Shown here piece by piece: positions 48,401 through 61,000 of a stretch of 64,000 bases of DNA (positions are counted from its first letter, which is position 1; every line of letters begins with the position of its first letter). Both the position numbers and the translations under genes were made by a program. The stretch lies in contig JASJZH010000002.1 in NCBI GenBank assembly GCA_037178975.1, forward strand, positions 5,879,501 through 5,943,500, in the 5' to 3' direction. The DNA is from Oscheius tipulae. Taxonomy: Eukaryota; Nematoda; Chromadorea; Rhabditida; Rhabditidae. A model generated the notes under the pieces. That model was not told the origin of the DNA, did not search any database, and was given only the letters and a program-made list of their open reading frames with translations.

Positions 48401-51400
48401 CCATTCTCGAGTTGGCGAAAGATGACTTCCTGCTGACAGCCTCGGCACTCATCTTCCGCGTCGGCCTATCACCCGGTGAGTCGTCCATCGAGGCTGTGGC
48501 GCGTGAATGTCTCCCAACACGCATAGCACCTCGCCCTGAAAGATGACCATGTTTGGTGGAGCAGGGAGAAGAGACTTTTTCGCATATGTTGCTTTATGTT
48601 TTGCGGAGGAAATTGGATTGCCGGGCTCCTCTCGGCATGGAGGGCACCTTGGGGAAGTAAAAGAACAAGGCAGCGCCGGTTAATCGGAGCTAGCTTGGCT
48701 AATTGGAGAGAGACGAAGCGCTTCTAGCGCTCGTCTGAATTATTCGGAACACCGTCGGAGGGATTAGACACACAAGTTGCTAGAAGAGAGTTAGCGTGCG
48801 TAGAAGACCCAAGAGATCAAAATCACAGAATCTGACGACTTGCCGAGTTCGAAGAAACGATACAGCGAGCTTTGACGCTTCGTATAGAAAAAAAACTCTA
48901 CTCGAATCAAATAATGAACAACTTGGAAGTGATTCAGAGTGTCTAGCGATATATGCAAAACCTTTGTCAGGTTTGGGGATCGAACCGACCCTTTTGGATC
49001 CATAGTCGGAGCGCTAACCGACTATAGTCTATTTCCAACCTCCAGCGGCACTTACGAATTCTTTAAAGGTAGAATGCGAAAGGTCTTGCGAGGAATTTAC
49101 AGTAGCCCGGGCTCAGATTCGCTATTTTTGAGTGTTTACAGCCATTTTTTCGTTGTTTTAACATTGGCATTGGATTCGGGGCCTAAGAATATCTACTTGA
49201 CACCCATTTTGTAGAAAAATTTGCCACAAAAACGCCTAAAAAAGCGTGGAAGCCGAAAATGGGGCTCTGCTCACATATTTTGGCCATTTTCAACGCTTTT
49301 CTTAGATATTTCCCCTAAATTTGTTGTCAAGTAGGTTTATGCATGTCTAGAATTCGGTTACACAGTCAGAATTTGAAAAAAGTATGCGGAAAATGAAGAA
49401 AATTCAAAGTTTTGGAATTTTTTGTTCGCGCGCAGATACTGTGCCGTCAGCGTTCAAATTCAGGTGCCGCTGGACGTTGGAAATAGACTATACACTATGT
49501 GGCAAAAGTCGGCGCACACAATTCAGCTTGAGCAAACTCATGGGCAAGTCTGGTACACGATCGTTTTAGCACAATGTTCACGCTCTGCAAAGTTCTAGTA
49601 TAGGTCAAAAACTACAATTTTGCAAAGCATGTCGCTCACAGAATGCTTAAAATGATGCGAATTTAAGACTGTCAACTCACGTGGCTCAATGATGCAGACA
49701 ATTTCCACGACTTGTTAAAAAGAAATCGAAAGCTGTCAAGAAAAAGAGACTCAGGAGGGCTAATTAGCTCGTCAAAACTGGAAGGAGAAGAAGAGGGGCT
49801 CGGTCAAGTCGTTCCAATAGTAGGATCATAAAAGCGGCATGGGCACACCTGCCACATGCATTGAGAAAAGAAAGATGACCTACGACTTCCTGGAAGACAT
49901 TTCGAGAAAACTAACGTGCTCTGGAGCAGGGGCTGAGTTCGACGACGCGTTGCATGTTCTGTGAGTCAACCTCGGGGCCCATTTAGGCGGGGAGTTGGCT
50001 CGTTAGTCAATCAGGAATTCTCTTCCTGATAGTCGACACCTTACGTGGGTTCGGTTTGGACACAAAGTTATTAGCCACCGGGGAAGGAGAGAGCACTTTG
50101 TGACCTCCGTCTTATTATTGAGTTTGGACTTATTAGGAATGGACTTTCGCCCTATTTGGAGGAAGGAAAGAAAGAGTCTCGACCACCCACAAAGCCTCTG
50201 GGTACACATTAAGGATCCCGTTTTTTGCTCATCTTCGAGGAGAGGAGATGACTTTCGAAGTGAAGTAAAACGGAGAGACAGGGAGACAGGGAACCTACTG
50301 ATAGAATGCAAAAATGCCGCACTGTTCCAGTCGCTCCACTAGAACAGAATCAGACGTTTGAAGAAGCGAAAAGAGCCAACTAGCCTCGCGTAGAATTGTA
50401 GAAAAAACTAACAATACTACATTGCCAAGGTTAGATCGACTTGTCAATTCATGTCAAGCATAATCTGCATTTGCTTCGGAGGTATTTGAGGTATTCTACC
50501 TGATGCTCTCCGAACGACACGTTGTCAGTTCTACTCGTCTTCTACTTGTCTCTCTGCTTCAGTGGAATCTATCAGGACAACTATACGTTTCAGAAGTAGA
50601 TTCTCTACTATTAGCAGGATTGGGATAGGGATTTGATAAAATTGGGACAGAGACTGAGAGACAGGGAGACAGAGGCAGAGAGGCAGAGACAGAGAAATCT
50701 TTCAAAATGATCAGGTTGACTGACAGAACGGGAGCACAATTATGCCGTACTGGTACCTGGAAGACAGAAAAGAGAAAGACGCCCTTCCAAATATCCTGGA
50801 GGTGGATTGGTCTGAATTATTCACCGACGGAAGGAAGACACCCCCAGTCAGAAACGAGACGAGGACTGAATCGGACTGTGGGTCATGAATAGTGAGCTAA
50901 TGACAAACGAGACCACAGGTGAATCAGGGGGAGACCGCAGCGGAGCGAAAGAGAGACAGAGAGACAATTGGAAAGAAGTGTCCCTCTGGCTGAGAGACTC
51001 CGAACACCCACGCGGAGAGAGGAGGTAATGGGGGAAAATGAGTGGCCGGTAACTGGGCCATACGGCGCCGGGTCTCTCTCTCTCTCTCTGGAACCGAAGA
51101 ACTTACAGAGGGCTGAACGGTCTTCGGCTGATTGACAATGGGCTAGACGACGCATTGGGAAGAAGAACATGGCTGGGAACTTATGGAGCTTTCGGGCGGA
51201 AAGATGGCCGCGGGCGGTACAGGAGAGAGTACTTTCAAAGGGAGTCAACAGGAGCCGTGGGAAGATCAACAGGCGTCTCTCGAGAGTCAAGAAGTCATTT
51301 TTGAGGATTATTGAGGAGGGGCAGAAGAAGGGCATGAAAGATTAAAAAGGGTCTCTTTTCGAGAACGGGAAGGGGAGGTTCATATGCTAAAGATCAGCGA

Positions 51401-54400
51401 GAACAAGCTGTCGAGTTGATTGAAATGTCTGGAAGAGACTCTCATCACATGAACCTTATCAGGCGAAAGACTTGATGACAACGTTTCATGAATCTCTTGT
51501 AGTTCAAATATGTAAACTTAACATAAAGTCGTTCAAAACATTCCTTGTGAGACCCACTGGTACAAATATAACGTGTAATTCTCGCTTGGGCATGAGTGAC
51601 AACCGAATTGGCGCGAAAAACTGAATATCTGGGCGTCTTGGCTGAGTATTACTCCAATGGGTCCCGCTACGGAATTTTAAAAGAAGTCCCAAACAGGAAA
51701 AACTCGAGAAGCCATGTATGTTCAGATTTTCGAACAGACCTACGCTCTAGACTTCTCACGCATTTTTTGATCATGTAAGGTTTCGATTTCGATGAAAACA
51801 ACGTTTTGCAAGGTTTTAGAACGGATCGAAAAATACAACTTTGTTGGAACATGGAGCACTCGAAATAAATTACTCTTTGTCCTAGAACTAGTTACTCAAC
51901 GAGAGCTTAGGGGTGATGTAGTTTTTTCCCACGCCTTGTTACAGCCACAAGGCTTGCTTTTTTGCCAAAATAATGATTGCAAACTTGTAGAGCAGATTAG
52001 CTTGTCCAAGTTTGTTGTAAAGCTGAAAAAATATTTTTTGTATTGTAACCCGGTTTGTAATGATTTTCGAGAGTCTGCAAATTTGTAGTTTTTGATGTGG
52101 GCTACAGCTTTTCAGAACATGCCATGTCTATAAAATCAGCACTCCGGGTAGTTATTAACCCGTAAATTAACCCGGTTTGTATTGGATTAGAACTGGAGTG
52201 AGTAGCCCTTCTGGGATTAAACTTCGGGCAAACAACCCAAAAATGAGTTGTTATAACCAACTGAAACAGATCTCCCTTTGAAAAAGTTTCCACAGCTGGG
52301 CTCAAAGTATCAGAAGCCAAAATCCGGTGACGGAAGACTAAGCCACTTCCCCCGAAGCTGCAATCAAAAAGTCTTTGCCAATCATGAGTTCCCTACTCAG
52401 AATTTACACATTTTTAGATTATTCCTAGCAGGTGCGAGGCTATTTTTTGCTACGAGGAAAAGACCGCATTTCTAATCGTTTTGTTAATTACCGTTGCGTG
52501 TTTTTGGGTATAAACAAGAGTTTTTCCTACTGGGAGCCGATACGATTCGGGAAAGACAATGATGAGAATAGAGACTAGAGAGTGCAGGATTACTAGTTTT
52601 TGGAGGTCGCTAGGCCCCGAAAGGGAGAACCGGACAGAAATTGCCGAAATCGGCTATTGCCCACACAGCACTTTCCTTTCAAAGCTGCCTGAAAGGCAGA
52701 GTTTTCGTCTCAGGACCTTTTAAAAGAAGCTAGGTCCCGAAGTTTCTGACCCTCAAAACCAACAATCTAGCAACTCACACCGAAAAACGACAGCCTGAAC
52801 ATCGGACATTTTGTGGAAGTGAAGGACTTTTTCGCCCTTCTGTTGCCCGAGTTTGCATAAATCGGTTAGCAGGGGGCCTTATGCGTGGCAATAAGTGAGA
52901 CGAGGACCAGGAATCTAGAGGAAGTGGTCTCGCCTGCAAAAGGCTGGAAACCCGAGCGAATAGCTCTATTCCGTGAGAAAAACAGCTCCGGGGGCGGTGG
53001 TCCTCCCCAAGTCCATGTGAAACTCTCTCTCTCTCTCTCTGACTAATTAGGAAGATTTTAGCGGGCGAGAAAAGAAGAGGCGACAACGTAAAAAAAAAAG
53101 AGGGATCAGTCACGCCGCGCTGAATCTGCCGGGAGGGGATAACGGGACGGATTACACCGGCCCATGGTGATCGGCATAATTGACCGAATCTAATAGCCGA
53201 CAGATGGACAGACAGAGAGAGACCTACCTCGGATGAGGATCCGTTGACCGACGAAAAATCTTGACTCGGAATTTTCGGGTACTGGCGTGTGACTCCCTTC
53301 CAGATAGAAAGCAACGTCGTTCACACTCATGCCTCGGGTTCTCAGGGGCTCTGAAAAAGAGTTGATGAGTTAAAAGTGATCTGTCTCCCTTTTTGTCTTT
53401 CTTTCTTATTGTCTTACTGTCTTATTGTCTTTCTGTCTCGTTGTCTCTCCCTGTCTCGGCTCACCTTCAAAGAGTTCATAAAGTCTCATAGTAGGGTCGA
53501 TGACGAGACTAACATCCGACCCGTCCGGAAAGGAAGCAATACAGTAGTTGACCACTCCACCACTGTTATCAATTTCCACGGCGTGGTAACGGTTCTAGAA
53601 ATTGGAAATATGCAGCGTCTTGTTGGTGGGATTAGCCTGGTCGGCCTTATTATATTTTGATGCGCCGCGCCTAATTTCCTCGTCGACGAGTAAACAACAG
53701 CGGAGTTTCAATATTCTCAGGAATTCTCAGACACAAAGTGCGCAGTTATGACAGGGCTTCCCACCTTTCGTCACGTTTCGAAAAAAAGAAGAAGAGGATA
53801 ACAAGTTACGTAGACAGGGAGATTCATCTTTCTCAAAGTCTAAACTCGAAATATTTTGATATTTGAACTCCATTGGAGCTGCGTCAAAGGGTGGGAAACT
53901 TCGCAAGTTCTGTGAAAATCAGGCATATTTCCGGACAGAAAAAGAACTTATCCTGTGAATTTCTGCAAAAATCTTTGCAGATCTCTACGATCTTTGCAAA
54001 GTTAAAAGCTGTTTTCGAATGTGGAGAATTGGACCACCTACTACAATTTTCCAAAGTATGCAGAGTCATTCTCATAGATAACAGGGGTCAAAACAACATT
54101 TTCCAGTATAGCAAGATTCTAGAATTCTAGAACTACTTTTCGTTCTCATGAGAGCATTTCCAGACTCGATGTTTAGGCTCGATGTTTAAGAAAAGTAGCA
54201 TTTGATCTGTTCTACAACTTTGTAGAACATGTAGAACGCCAAAAAAGGTTCTGAGTGGGATATGTGGCTCGGGAACGCTGGTTTATATTACTGGAAGTCT
54301 ATTGACGCATCTAATTTTCTTTTTTCGAGCTCCAGGGGGTGCTTTCAGGGCCTGTGATGTTTAACAAAGCTGTAGTAATTGGCCTGCTCTACAGGTTTGT

Positions 54401-57400
54401 AAAACATTGGAAAGTCTGAATCTGTCGCCTTCCAATTGAATAACGAGAGACAATGTCAGGTTTTATTCAAAAAGGTTCAGTACTAAAAACTCAATCTGTG
54501 TTCATTTGTTTGTTGAAATTGGAGTTTTCCTTGCTAGCTTTTACAAGAAATCTTGTGAGAACAATGATCTTATGGCTTTCTTGAGATAAGACTAAAGAAC
54601 AGCCCAGTTTGTCCCATTTCATAGTCTATAGTTTCATTCACAAAAAGCTCTCTTATTACATTCGTAGCACTTTAACAAAAACGAAAGCGAAATGATCACA
54701 CTCGTGGTCTTTCAAAAGAACAAGGGGACAAAAAGGACCCGAGTGTGTGGTTTCTTCCCACATCTCCAGAAGGTGTCAACTTGCCCCGTCCGCCTTGTTT
54801 GTCTAATGTCCCCGTCACCCTTTCACCAGCCTCTGGTCTGTCCTTGAATGACCTGGATAAAGTATCTCGGGAAATAGAGAATGAGAGAGGAAGCCTGCGG
54901 GCTGTAAACATGATATTATGCTGATTGTCTCTTACCGAAAAGTCGCGAAAGACGCGACTGAAACTCGTCTTCTTTTTGAGTATAGATGTCATTTTTGAAG
55001 AAGCTTTTGGGGGAACGTCAGAGAGTTTATCATGCGAAGAAGGTGCGAAAAGAACGGACTTTTTGTCTATCCTATCCCACACCCTTTAGGCTATGACCCC
55101 ATTTTCTGAGAAATCAAGGAAAGAACAAGGGTAAAGGAACTCCTACGCACTGTGACAAAACTACTGTTTTTCGAAGGAACACCTTTCTGTTTTTCAAGCG
55201 GGGCGAGAAGAGCCGATTGGTTGCGAACTTTGCGCCAAACAAACAGCATTCTTGAACTACCTGTCTAGTCACTTTATGGGTTTTGAACCCTAGCACATTA
55301 GAAAACCAAGGACAGACTGTTTTATATGCGAAAGTTGCCTAGAACTTGGCATGGCCTGGACAGAAAGTAGTCTACGACACTTGCAAACGATTGGCGCATT
55401 GCTACATTACCACGGCGGGCCCTAATTTTGGAATTTAAAGGGCATTTTTGAGCTTAAACATGTTCTGCAAAGCTGTAGGACTCATCAAAATCTATAACTT
55501 TTTAGACGAACAAAAGCCTAGACTACAATATGGTCCAAAAAACTGGCAAGGAAATGGCGTGTCACAGTCACTCTACAGTTATGGTGGATAGAGTAACTTT
55601 GAGGGTCCAAATGACATTTTTGTAAGTTGTCATGTACCAGAAAGATAATAGAATTCTCCAAAAGCTACACACTTGCAGAACATTGTAAAACGAGTAAAAC
55701 CATGTCTAGTGGGTCTCAAAGTTTTTGAACAACTCAGAAAACTAGTGAGAAGCTATTGTTGAATAGAACAGGTAGAAAATTTTGTGTGGCTATGATTGGA
55801 AAAACAAAATATGAAAGACTCACATTGGGCTCATAGGCATGCCATTCGTAGAGTGACGGTCTTCTGGAGCGCTGATGACCGACGGAGCTCATCGCCAGTG
55901 GCGAGTTCTGTGGGATGACGGGCAGGGAGGGACGACGAGCTCGGACTGCGTCTTCCCGCCAACCAAGGCTGAAAATGAGCTAGTTTTCTGGGATACAAAG
56001 GTCAGAAGGATCAAGATCATGTGTTAGTGCAGAGCCCGAGGGTTATCAGTCACTTTGCAGTTGTTTTCAGCTGCTATACTCTCTGTATTTTTAGTTGTCG
56101 ATGGGTCCCAAGGGAGCTATAGATTTCGAGAAGAGAGGGAGGAAGAGATAGAGACTACTACTGATAGAGTCAGAGTCTAGCGCATAAGCCACGTTTTGGG
56201 CGAAGAAAAAGCACTGCATTGACTGCAGGAAAAAGGTGAAGTCATGTGTGTTTGCTCTTTTTTTCAAGAAATGACAAACGGAAGGAAATGGATAGGGATA
56301 CTGGATCTGTCTCTCTGTATTGCTGTTCTCCCTTCCACTCTGTATCTCTGTTACCAAGCCCCTATGACCAGCCTTTTCCTTTTGACCTTTCCTTCAATCA
56401 GCTCAAAGTGTCCTCGCGGCTTCCCCGTTCACAAAGGTGCTAAGTGGCGATTGTAGTCCTCTAATACGTTTTGAACGTGGCCTCTTCCAATCAGAAGGAC
56501 ATCTCCCCATCCAAAACTACGAGAGTACTCTTGAATTGTTTTCTTTACCCCTCGACACGTGATATGGATATTGGTCTTTTAGAGAGAGCATCCATCTCTC
56601 GTCATGAAAAGTTTGGTTATTTGTCTTCCAGTCTCAACACCTCCAGGGGCCATTCGAAAGCGAGACAAAAACAGAATTGAGGGCTTTGCTGACAGTTTGA
56701 AAACAAGTTCCCCCACCATCACCAGAAGAGACCTTTTCTAAACTAATCCAACCCGTTCCCCTTTTCGTAATTGGCAGTCAAGGAAGGCGAGGGCTTACAA
56801 GAAAGCCCCCAGCCTCTTAGGTTCTTTTTACACAATGAAACAGGAGATTAATGGTATTAATTCTCTTCGCATACCAATGATTTCTTATGATTTATGCAGA
56901 GCGTAAGAGAGAAGGAGCGGAATCTATGGGGCTGGCTGCAATCGGAACTTCGGAACAGACATGTTGAAATAGAGGTACCACTGCTTTCTAAGAGTTCCTC
57001 TACTAGTTAATTCACTACAGAAATCAAGGGACAGGGGAAGAGAGTTTCTCTGACTGTCTGCCCAAAAATGATCAAAGATGACTACGCCGTTGAGAGATTA
57101 GGAAACTTCTGACTTCAAGGCAACGCCAAATTTGGTTCAGTACTAGATTAACAGGGACATAGACTAATTGGAGTATGACAGAGAGATAGACACGTGCAAG
57201 GCGCTGTCAGATAACCTAGAACGACAAGTCAAATCCTCTTAAGAAGCTGGATGGCTTGTTTGTTAGATAGTCCAAGACTATGGGAACAGATTGACTGTTG
57301 TAGACCAGGAAGCCGGCAGATTGATAGGAACTGACAGGAAGGGATGATGTGAGCTCTAAGTGTTACCCTGGATCTCAGGAGAAAAACGTTGGAAAGTCTG

Positions 57401-57911
57401 GTATCTACAGCCACTCGGAAAGTCCTGCTATGTACTTGTAAAAGCTAGCAAGGAAAAGGTCTCGAGAATAATAAATAAATGTTTGGAATAAATATTAACG
57501 TTCTGACAAGATGAGACTAATGGGTCCTGAGAGGCAAGGAGATAAACAGAACAAACTTGACAAAGATTTCCGAGGTTTCTTGAAGTCTACAGAGTTAGAA
57601 GAATATCAATGCTTACCCTCCTTATTGTGTGGGTCTTGCAATGAGAGTCTTGGGATCAAAAGATGGCTCGGAGTCTCTACTCCTAAGCTCCAAAGTGTAA
57701 GAAAACTCACCTTTTTGTCAGCTTTTGAATCATGACGACGGCAAAAACGACATGACCCTTATTTGTGCGGGCAGGCCAAGAATGATACGCCACCTTCGCT
57801 CATGGCGACTGGATGATTCAAGGCTTGAGAAAACTTTTCGAGCCGCGAGCGAGCAACAGGTGTATTTTGAATAACCTACCCAGCTGGCTTTTTTAAACTG
57901 ACGATGACCAT
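45425..57911 (-). CDS. PLEKHG5/Syx-like RhoGEF (DH-PH) with C-terminal PDZ ligand
   Basis: This is a guanine-nucleotide exchange factor, probably for RhoA. The DH domain spans QQEALWELITTEKSYIDVLK (near 47960) to LAMPMQRITRYGLLLNAVMR (near 47430), the diagnostic CR3 helix. The PH domain follows, with RRLFFRGDLKMRES, VYCYVFTDMFLICRKKADRL and, after an intron, WLDQLKMAFDEF. The C-terminal part is Ser-rich and ends SKLETSLV, a class I PDZ ligand (S-x-V), as in Syx. Upstream exons are 48535-48402, 53350-53228, 53594-53465 and 55968-55824; they encode a region (NRYHAVEIDNSGGVVNYCIA) compatible with the N-terminal domain of this family. A 5' exon ending at 57880 (MVIVSLKKPAG) fits by phase. A separate possible first exon lies at 54992-54936. 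The intron of about 4.9 kb (48536-53227) is full of repeats. The 3' half is certain, the 5' end tentative. Confidence 0.82.
48954..49027 (-). repeat. tRNA-related SINE-like copy
   Basis: On the minus strand: TAGTCGGTTAGCGCTCCGAC (A box), GGGTCGGTTCGATCCCC (B box), then CTGACAAAGGTTTTGC (shared tail). It abuts the left end of the foldback element. Confidence 0.65.
49023..49492. mobile_element. foldback / MITE-like element
   Basis: The outer arms 49023-49051 and 49464-49492 are 29 nt inverted copies with one mismatch (TATAGTCTATTTCCAAC...AGCGGCAC). Two inner inverted pairs share about the same centre: CTACTTGACA near 49194 with TGTCAAGTAG near 49325, and AAAAGCGT..GAAAATGG near 49240-49261 with CCATTTTCAACGCTTTT at 49284-49300. 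The whole segment can therefore fold on itself. The ends begin and finish TA, compatible with a TA target duplication of the Tc1/mariner type. It encodes no protein. Confidence 0.65.
50405..50600 (-). repeat. dispersed repeat family R330, copy 3 (truncated)
   Basis: Read on the minus strand it has GACGAGTAGAACTGACAACG, CTCCGAAGCAAATGCAGATT, ATGCTTGACATGAATTGACA and CTAACCTTGGCAATGTAG. It lacks the 3' half present in copies 1, 2 and 4. Confidence 0.7.
54209..54228. repeat. perfect palindrome GTTCTACAA-CT-TTGTAGAAC
   Basis: Nine-base arms flank two bases. Degenerate relatives occur at about 35145, 49585, 52105, 54390, 55460 and 55670, so this is the best-preserved member of a dispersed motif. 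Confidence 0.6.
54936..54992 (-). other. possible alternative first exon of the RhoGEF
   Basis: ATG at 54992 opens MTSILKKKTSFSRVFRDFS, ending at a GTAAGAG donor in phase 0. That is the phase needed to join the exon starting at 53594 (NRYHAV). It would give an isoform lacking the exon at 55824-55968. Confidence 0.35.
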
Positions 57912-58094
57912 TTTTGAACTTGACGAAGGGGAAGAGAGTGGGTAACTGAGGGTGGGAGGGGCGGAGCAGAATTCGTCTCTGGGAGAACCAAGGGGGACCC
58001 AGTTAGCATCGGAGCTCGAATTAGCACTAGGAACACTGCCATTCAGACACCACCCGACACAATTGGCTCCATTTTTGGAAGATCCCGAAGTCAA

Positions 58095-61000
58095 AAAATG
58101 GCAAGAAAGAAGAAACTGTACATATCAGAGGAAAGGCTGGATAATAAGTGGAGAGTGAAAGGCTGGAATTCGTGGGCGGCAGAGACAGTTCGAGAGATAT
58201 GCGAAGAGAGATTTCGGGCTTTGAGGCCTCTGGCGAAATTTTGAGTAGCCGCGCACGGCTGAACGGACAGATAACATCAGGACGGAATGCGCCTCGCGGC
58301 GGAACGCCTCAGGGGTACCATACCAGTCGCTTTCGGCGCGAGGACTTCATCAACACATAACAGCTGCCAAAAAAAAAAAACTGAACACAGTCCTTCGAGA
58401 GATGGTTCCAGTTTGCTTTCGAATGTAGCCTTGTCCATTTATAGCCTACGCAACTTGATAGAAATTGAATACTGTCCCGGAGTGTTTCAGTTTCTCAGCC
58501 AAACTTCTGTTGACCAACTCAAAAACAACGGTAGGCCACTTGCCTCGAATCCAAATGATTCATATAATGAATCCTGCCATCATGTAGGATCTGTTTTCTG
58601 ATTGATAACCCATTCAATGATGCTTCTAAGCTTGTGTCTCTACTACGACCATAACATAATCCATCGGTAAAACCATCTCGGATACTACTAAATTGATGCA
58701 GACTTTACCGAGAAGTGAGAGTGTTGCTATATACAAAGGATGAACAATAAGAGGAAAGAGATTGCCAGTCTGTTGGACCGTACTGATAAGAGAAAACAAC
58801 TTGTACAGAGCAGCTGTCCTGAATAACAATGTGACCATCTGGACAGCCAATTCAAAAGCGTCTTCCGTTAAAGAGACAGGTGTGAATGGCAGACTGGGGC
58901 TCGCGCGCTCGCAGAGGCTTCAGGAAGTGTGTGATGTCCAAACAGCGGACGGTGTCAATCTGTCGCCTAAATGGGCTTAGCATTGACCGCGCGTACAAAC
59001 ACGGGGGGAGACCGTCCGAGAGGAGGCTCATTCTCGGCTTTATAGAGCGAGAAAAGGTTCAAGAGGAGGCTGGTTTATTGCGGGAAAGGAGTCGGAAATT
59101 GGCATGGGCGCAAGGTCGAACTGTAGATTCATTGAGAGAATGGAAAAAGTCATATTCTGGGGCCATGACCCCAGTTTTTCATCTCCACTCGACTGTGGCA
59201 GACTTAGAGGAGCGAGAGAGAGGGAGAGTCAGTGGTCAAGCGGCTGTCATAAATTGCTCGAGGAGGATGTAAAGGTGCGAATGACAGCCTCTGTTACAAT
59301 ATCAATTAATCGAGAGAGGCAGAGAGTTGTGCAAGCGGTCAGTAGATTGTTTGTGCTGCGGCTGGCTGGTAGGTAAGAAGAGAGCGAATCGAAGGAGAGA
59401 GCCGGACAAAGGAAGGCCGCTGGTAGGGAAGGCGAGGGTCATTCAGTGCACACCAGCCAGCGCATTGTTTACCTCTGGTCAGTCGGCCTGGAGACAGTGC
59501 TACGCGAGCGGAGAGAACAGATCTGTTGGGGGACGTCTTGCACAGCCAGCTGGAGACGAACATTTACTCAGAGCCGACGGAGAGGACAATGGCATGGTCA
59601 GCTGGTAATTGAAGACTGTAAGACTTCGGGCAGTTCCAGATATTCGAGTAGACAAACGGCAACCTACAGTCGATAGATCAGAGTTTAGCGGTAGTCTGAC
59701 TAGAGACATTTTACCAACTGATCTCATGGAGAGTCTACCGAGATAAGTGAATACTGCTCCAGAGCATGATACCCTCAAAAATTTTGAGGCACTACTAGTA
59801 AGAGTGGCTAGTTTCCAAGATAAAGCATCTGATAGCAGCTGAAAGAAATCTATGTTACGAAGATGAAGTATCAGAATGGGACGACAAGATAAGACCAGAG
59901 AAAGCTATCCAGCATTGCTTTTGGTAGAAAACTCCGTGGAACACCCTTAGCTCCGTTCGATTAGATTGTACGTGAAAACATGGAAAAGATAAAGTGGAAA
60001 GTAGCTCACAACATTCAACTGATACAATGGAAAATGAGAGAATGAAACGGCAATTGGCGAGCGAATAGGCGGAAGACAGCAGAACTCTTCTGTACTCTTA
60101 CCAAAAAGAACTGTTGATTTGTTGTTTCTCCCACTAAAAGCATGCTCACGTTTTTATCAGCTAGCTTACGGCATTTATAGTAAAGGTACGTCCATCTAGA
60201 CTACCCAACTTCTCCTAAGCACGTCAAATTCTATGAGTTTTCGGATTGACATGATATGCGTAGAGTTTCTGACAGGAAAAACTGTTATAAGACCTGGTCG
60301 AAGCATGGTCAAACTGTGTCAAAAAAATTAAAAAGGTTGGATGAAACCGATGGTTCTGATCTTTTATATTTAAAACGGAACCCCAATTAAACAGACGGAA
60401 GTGTCTCTCTTTTCCCATCTTTGTGTGTCTTTGGATCAAAAGGTGAAAGGCCGAGGGTTGACAGGCGTCCTGTCATAATTGCATATGCGGGAGAACGAGT
60501 CGATTAGCATAACAAGAACAGCAAGATTTAGAGAGGTGGGCAGACCGGCCAGCGCGGCCATTAAACAGTTGTGTGCAGGTATCGGCTTGGGAGAGGGCTT
60601 GGGAATGGACAGTGAATGGCGCAATACAGGAAGCGAGTCGAGTGAATAGACACAGAGAGAAAGAAGCCGCTAGGCCCTAGGTTCCAATGGAGAAGCTCAG
60701 AGTGTTTGTTTTGCGAAACGGAGACACGGTGTGAAACGGGGCTGGCGGTAATCCAGCCGCGAGAAGAACAGAGCGAGAAGGAGCCGGAGCCTCGTCTGAC
60801 AGGACCGGTGGGAACGGAACAAACGGGGAATGAGAGGATCTCGTCGTCGAAATGACCTAACTAGGAATCTCTCTCGAAATTAGGCAAGAGAATGCACTGT
60901 TTATGATTCGGGCTATGCCCGCTCTCTCGGTCGCGTGATGGCCTTGGGCCTTTTCAGATTCTCTGCATCCCGACAACAAGACTACAATTTCAACATTCCG

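Larger units (their letters stand above)
48536..53227. other. large RhoGEF intron rich in repeats
   Basis: It contains a SINE-like copy (48954-49027), a foldback element (49023-49492), an R330 copy (about 50405-50600) and degenerate TTCTACAA-type palindromes. Purine-rich simple tracts lie near 50650-50700 and 51070-51090. No exon is supported inside. Confidence 0.55.

Noticed and set aside
50883-51335. 150-codon minus-strand ORF
   Set aside because: It lies in the RhoGEF intron across purine-rich simple sequence and has no recognisable motif.
52775-53314. 179-codon minus-strand ORF overlapping an RhoGEF exon
   Set aside because: It is a different frame from the exon 53350-53228, and its extension runs through simple repeats.
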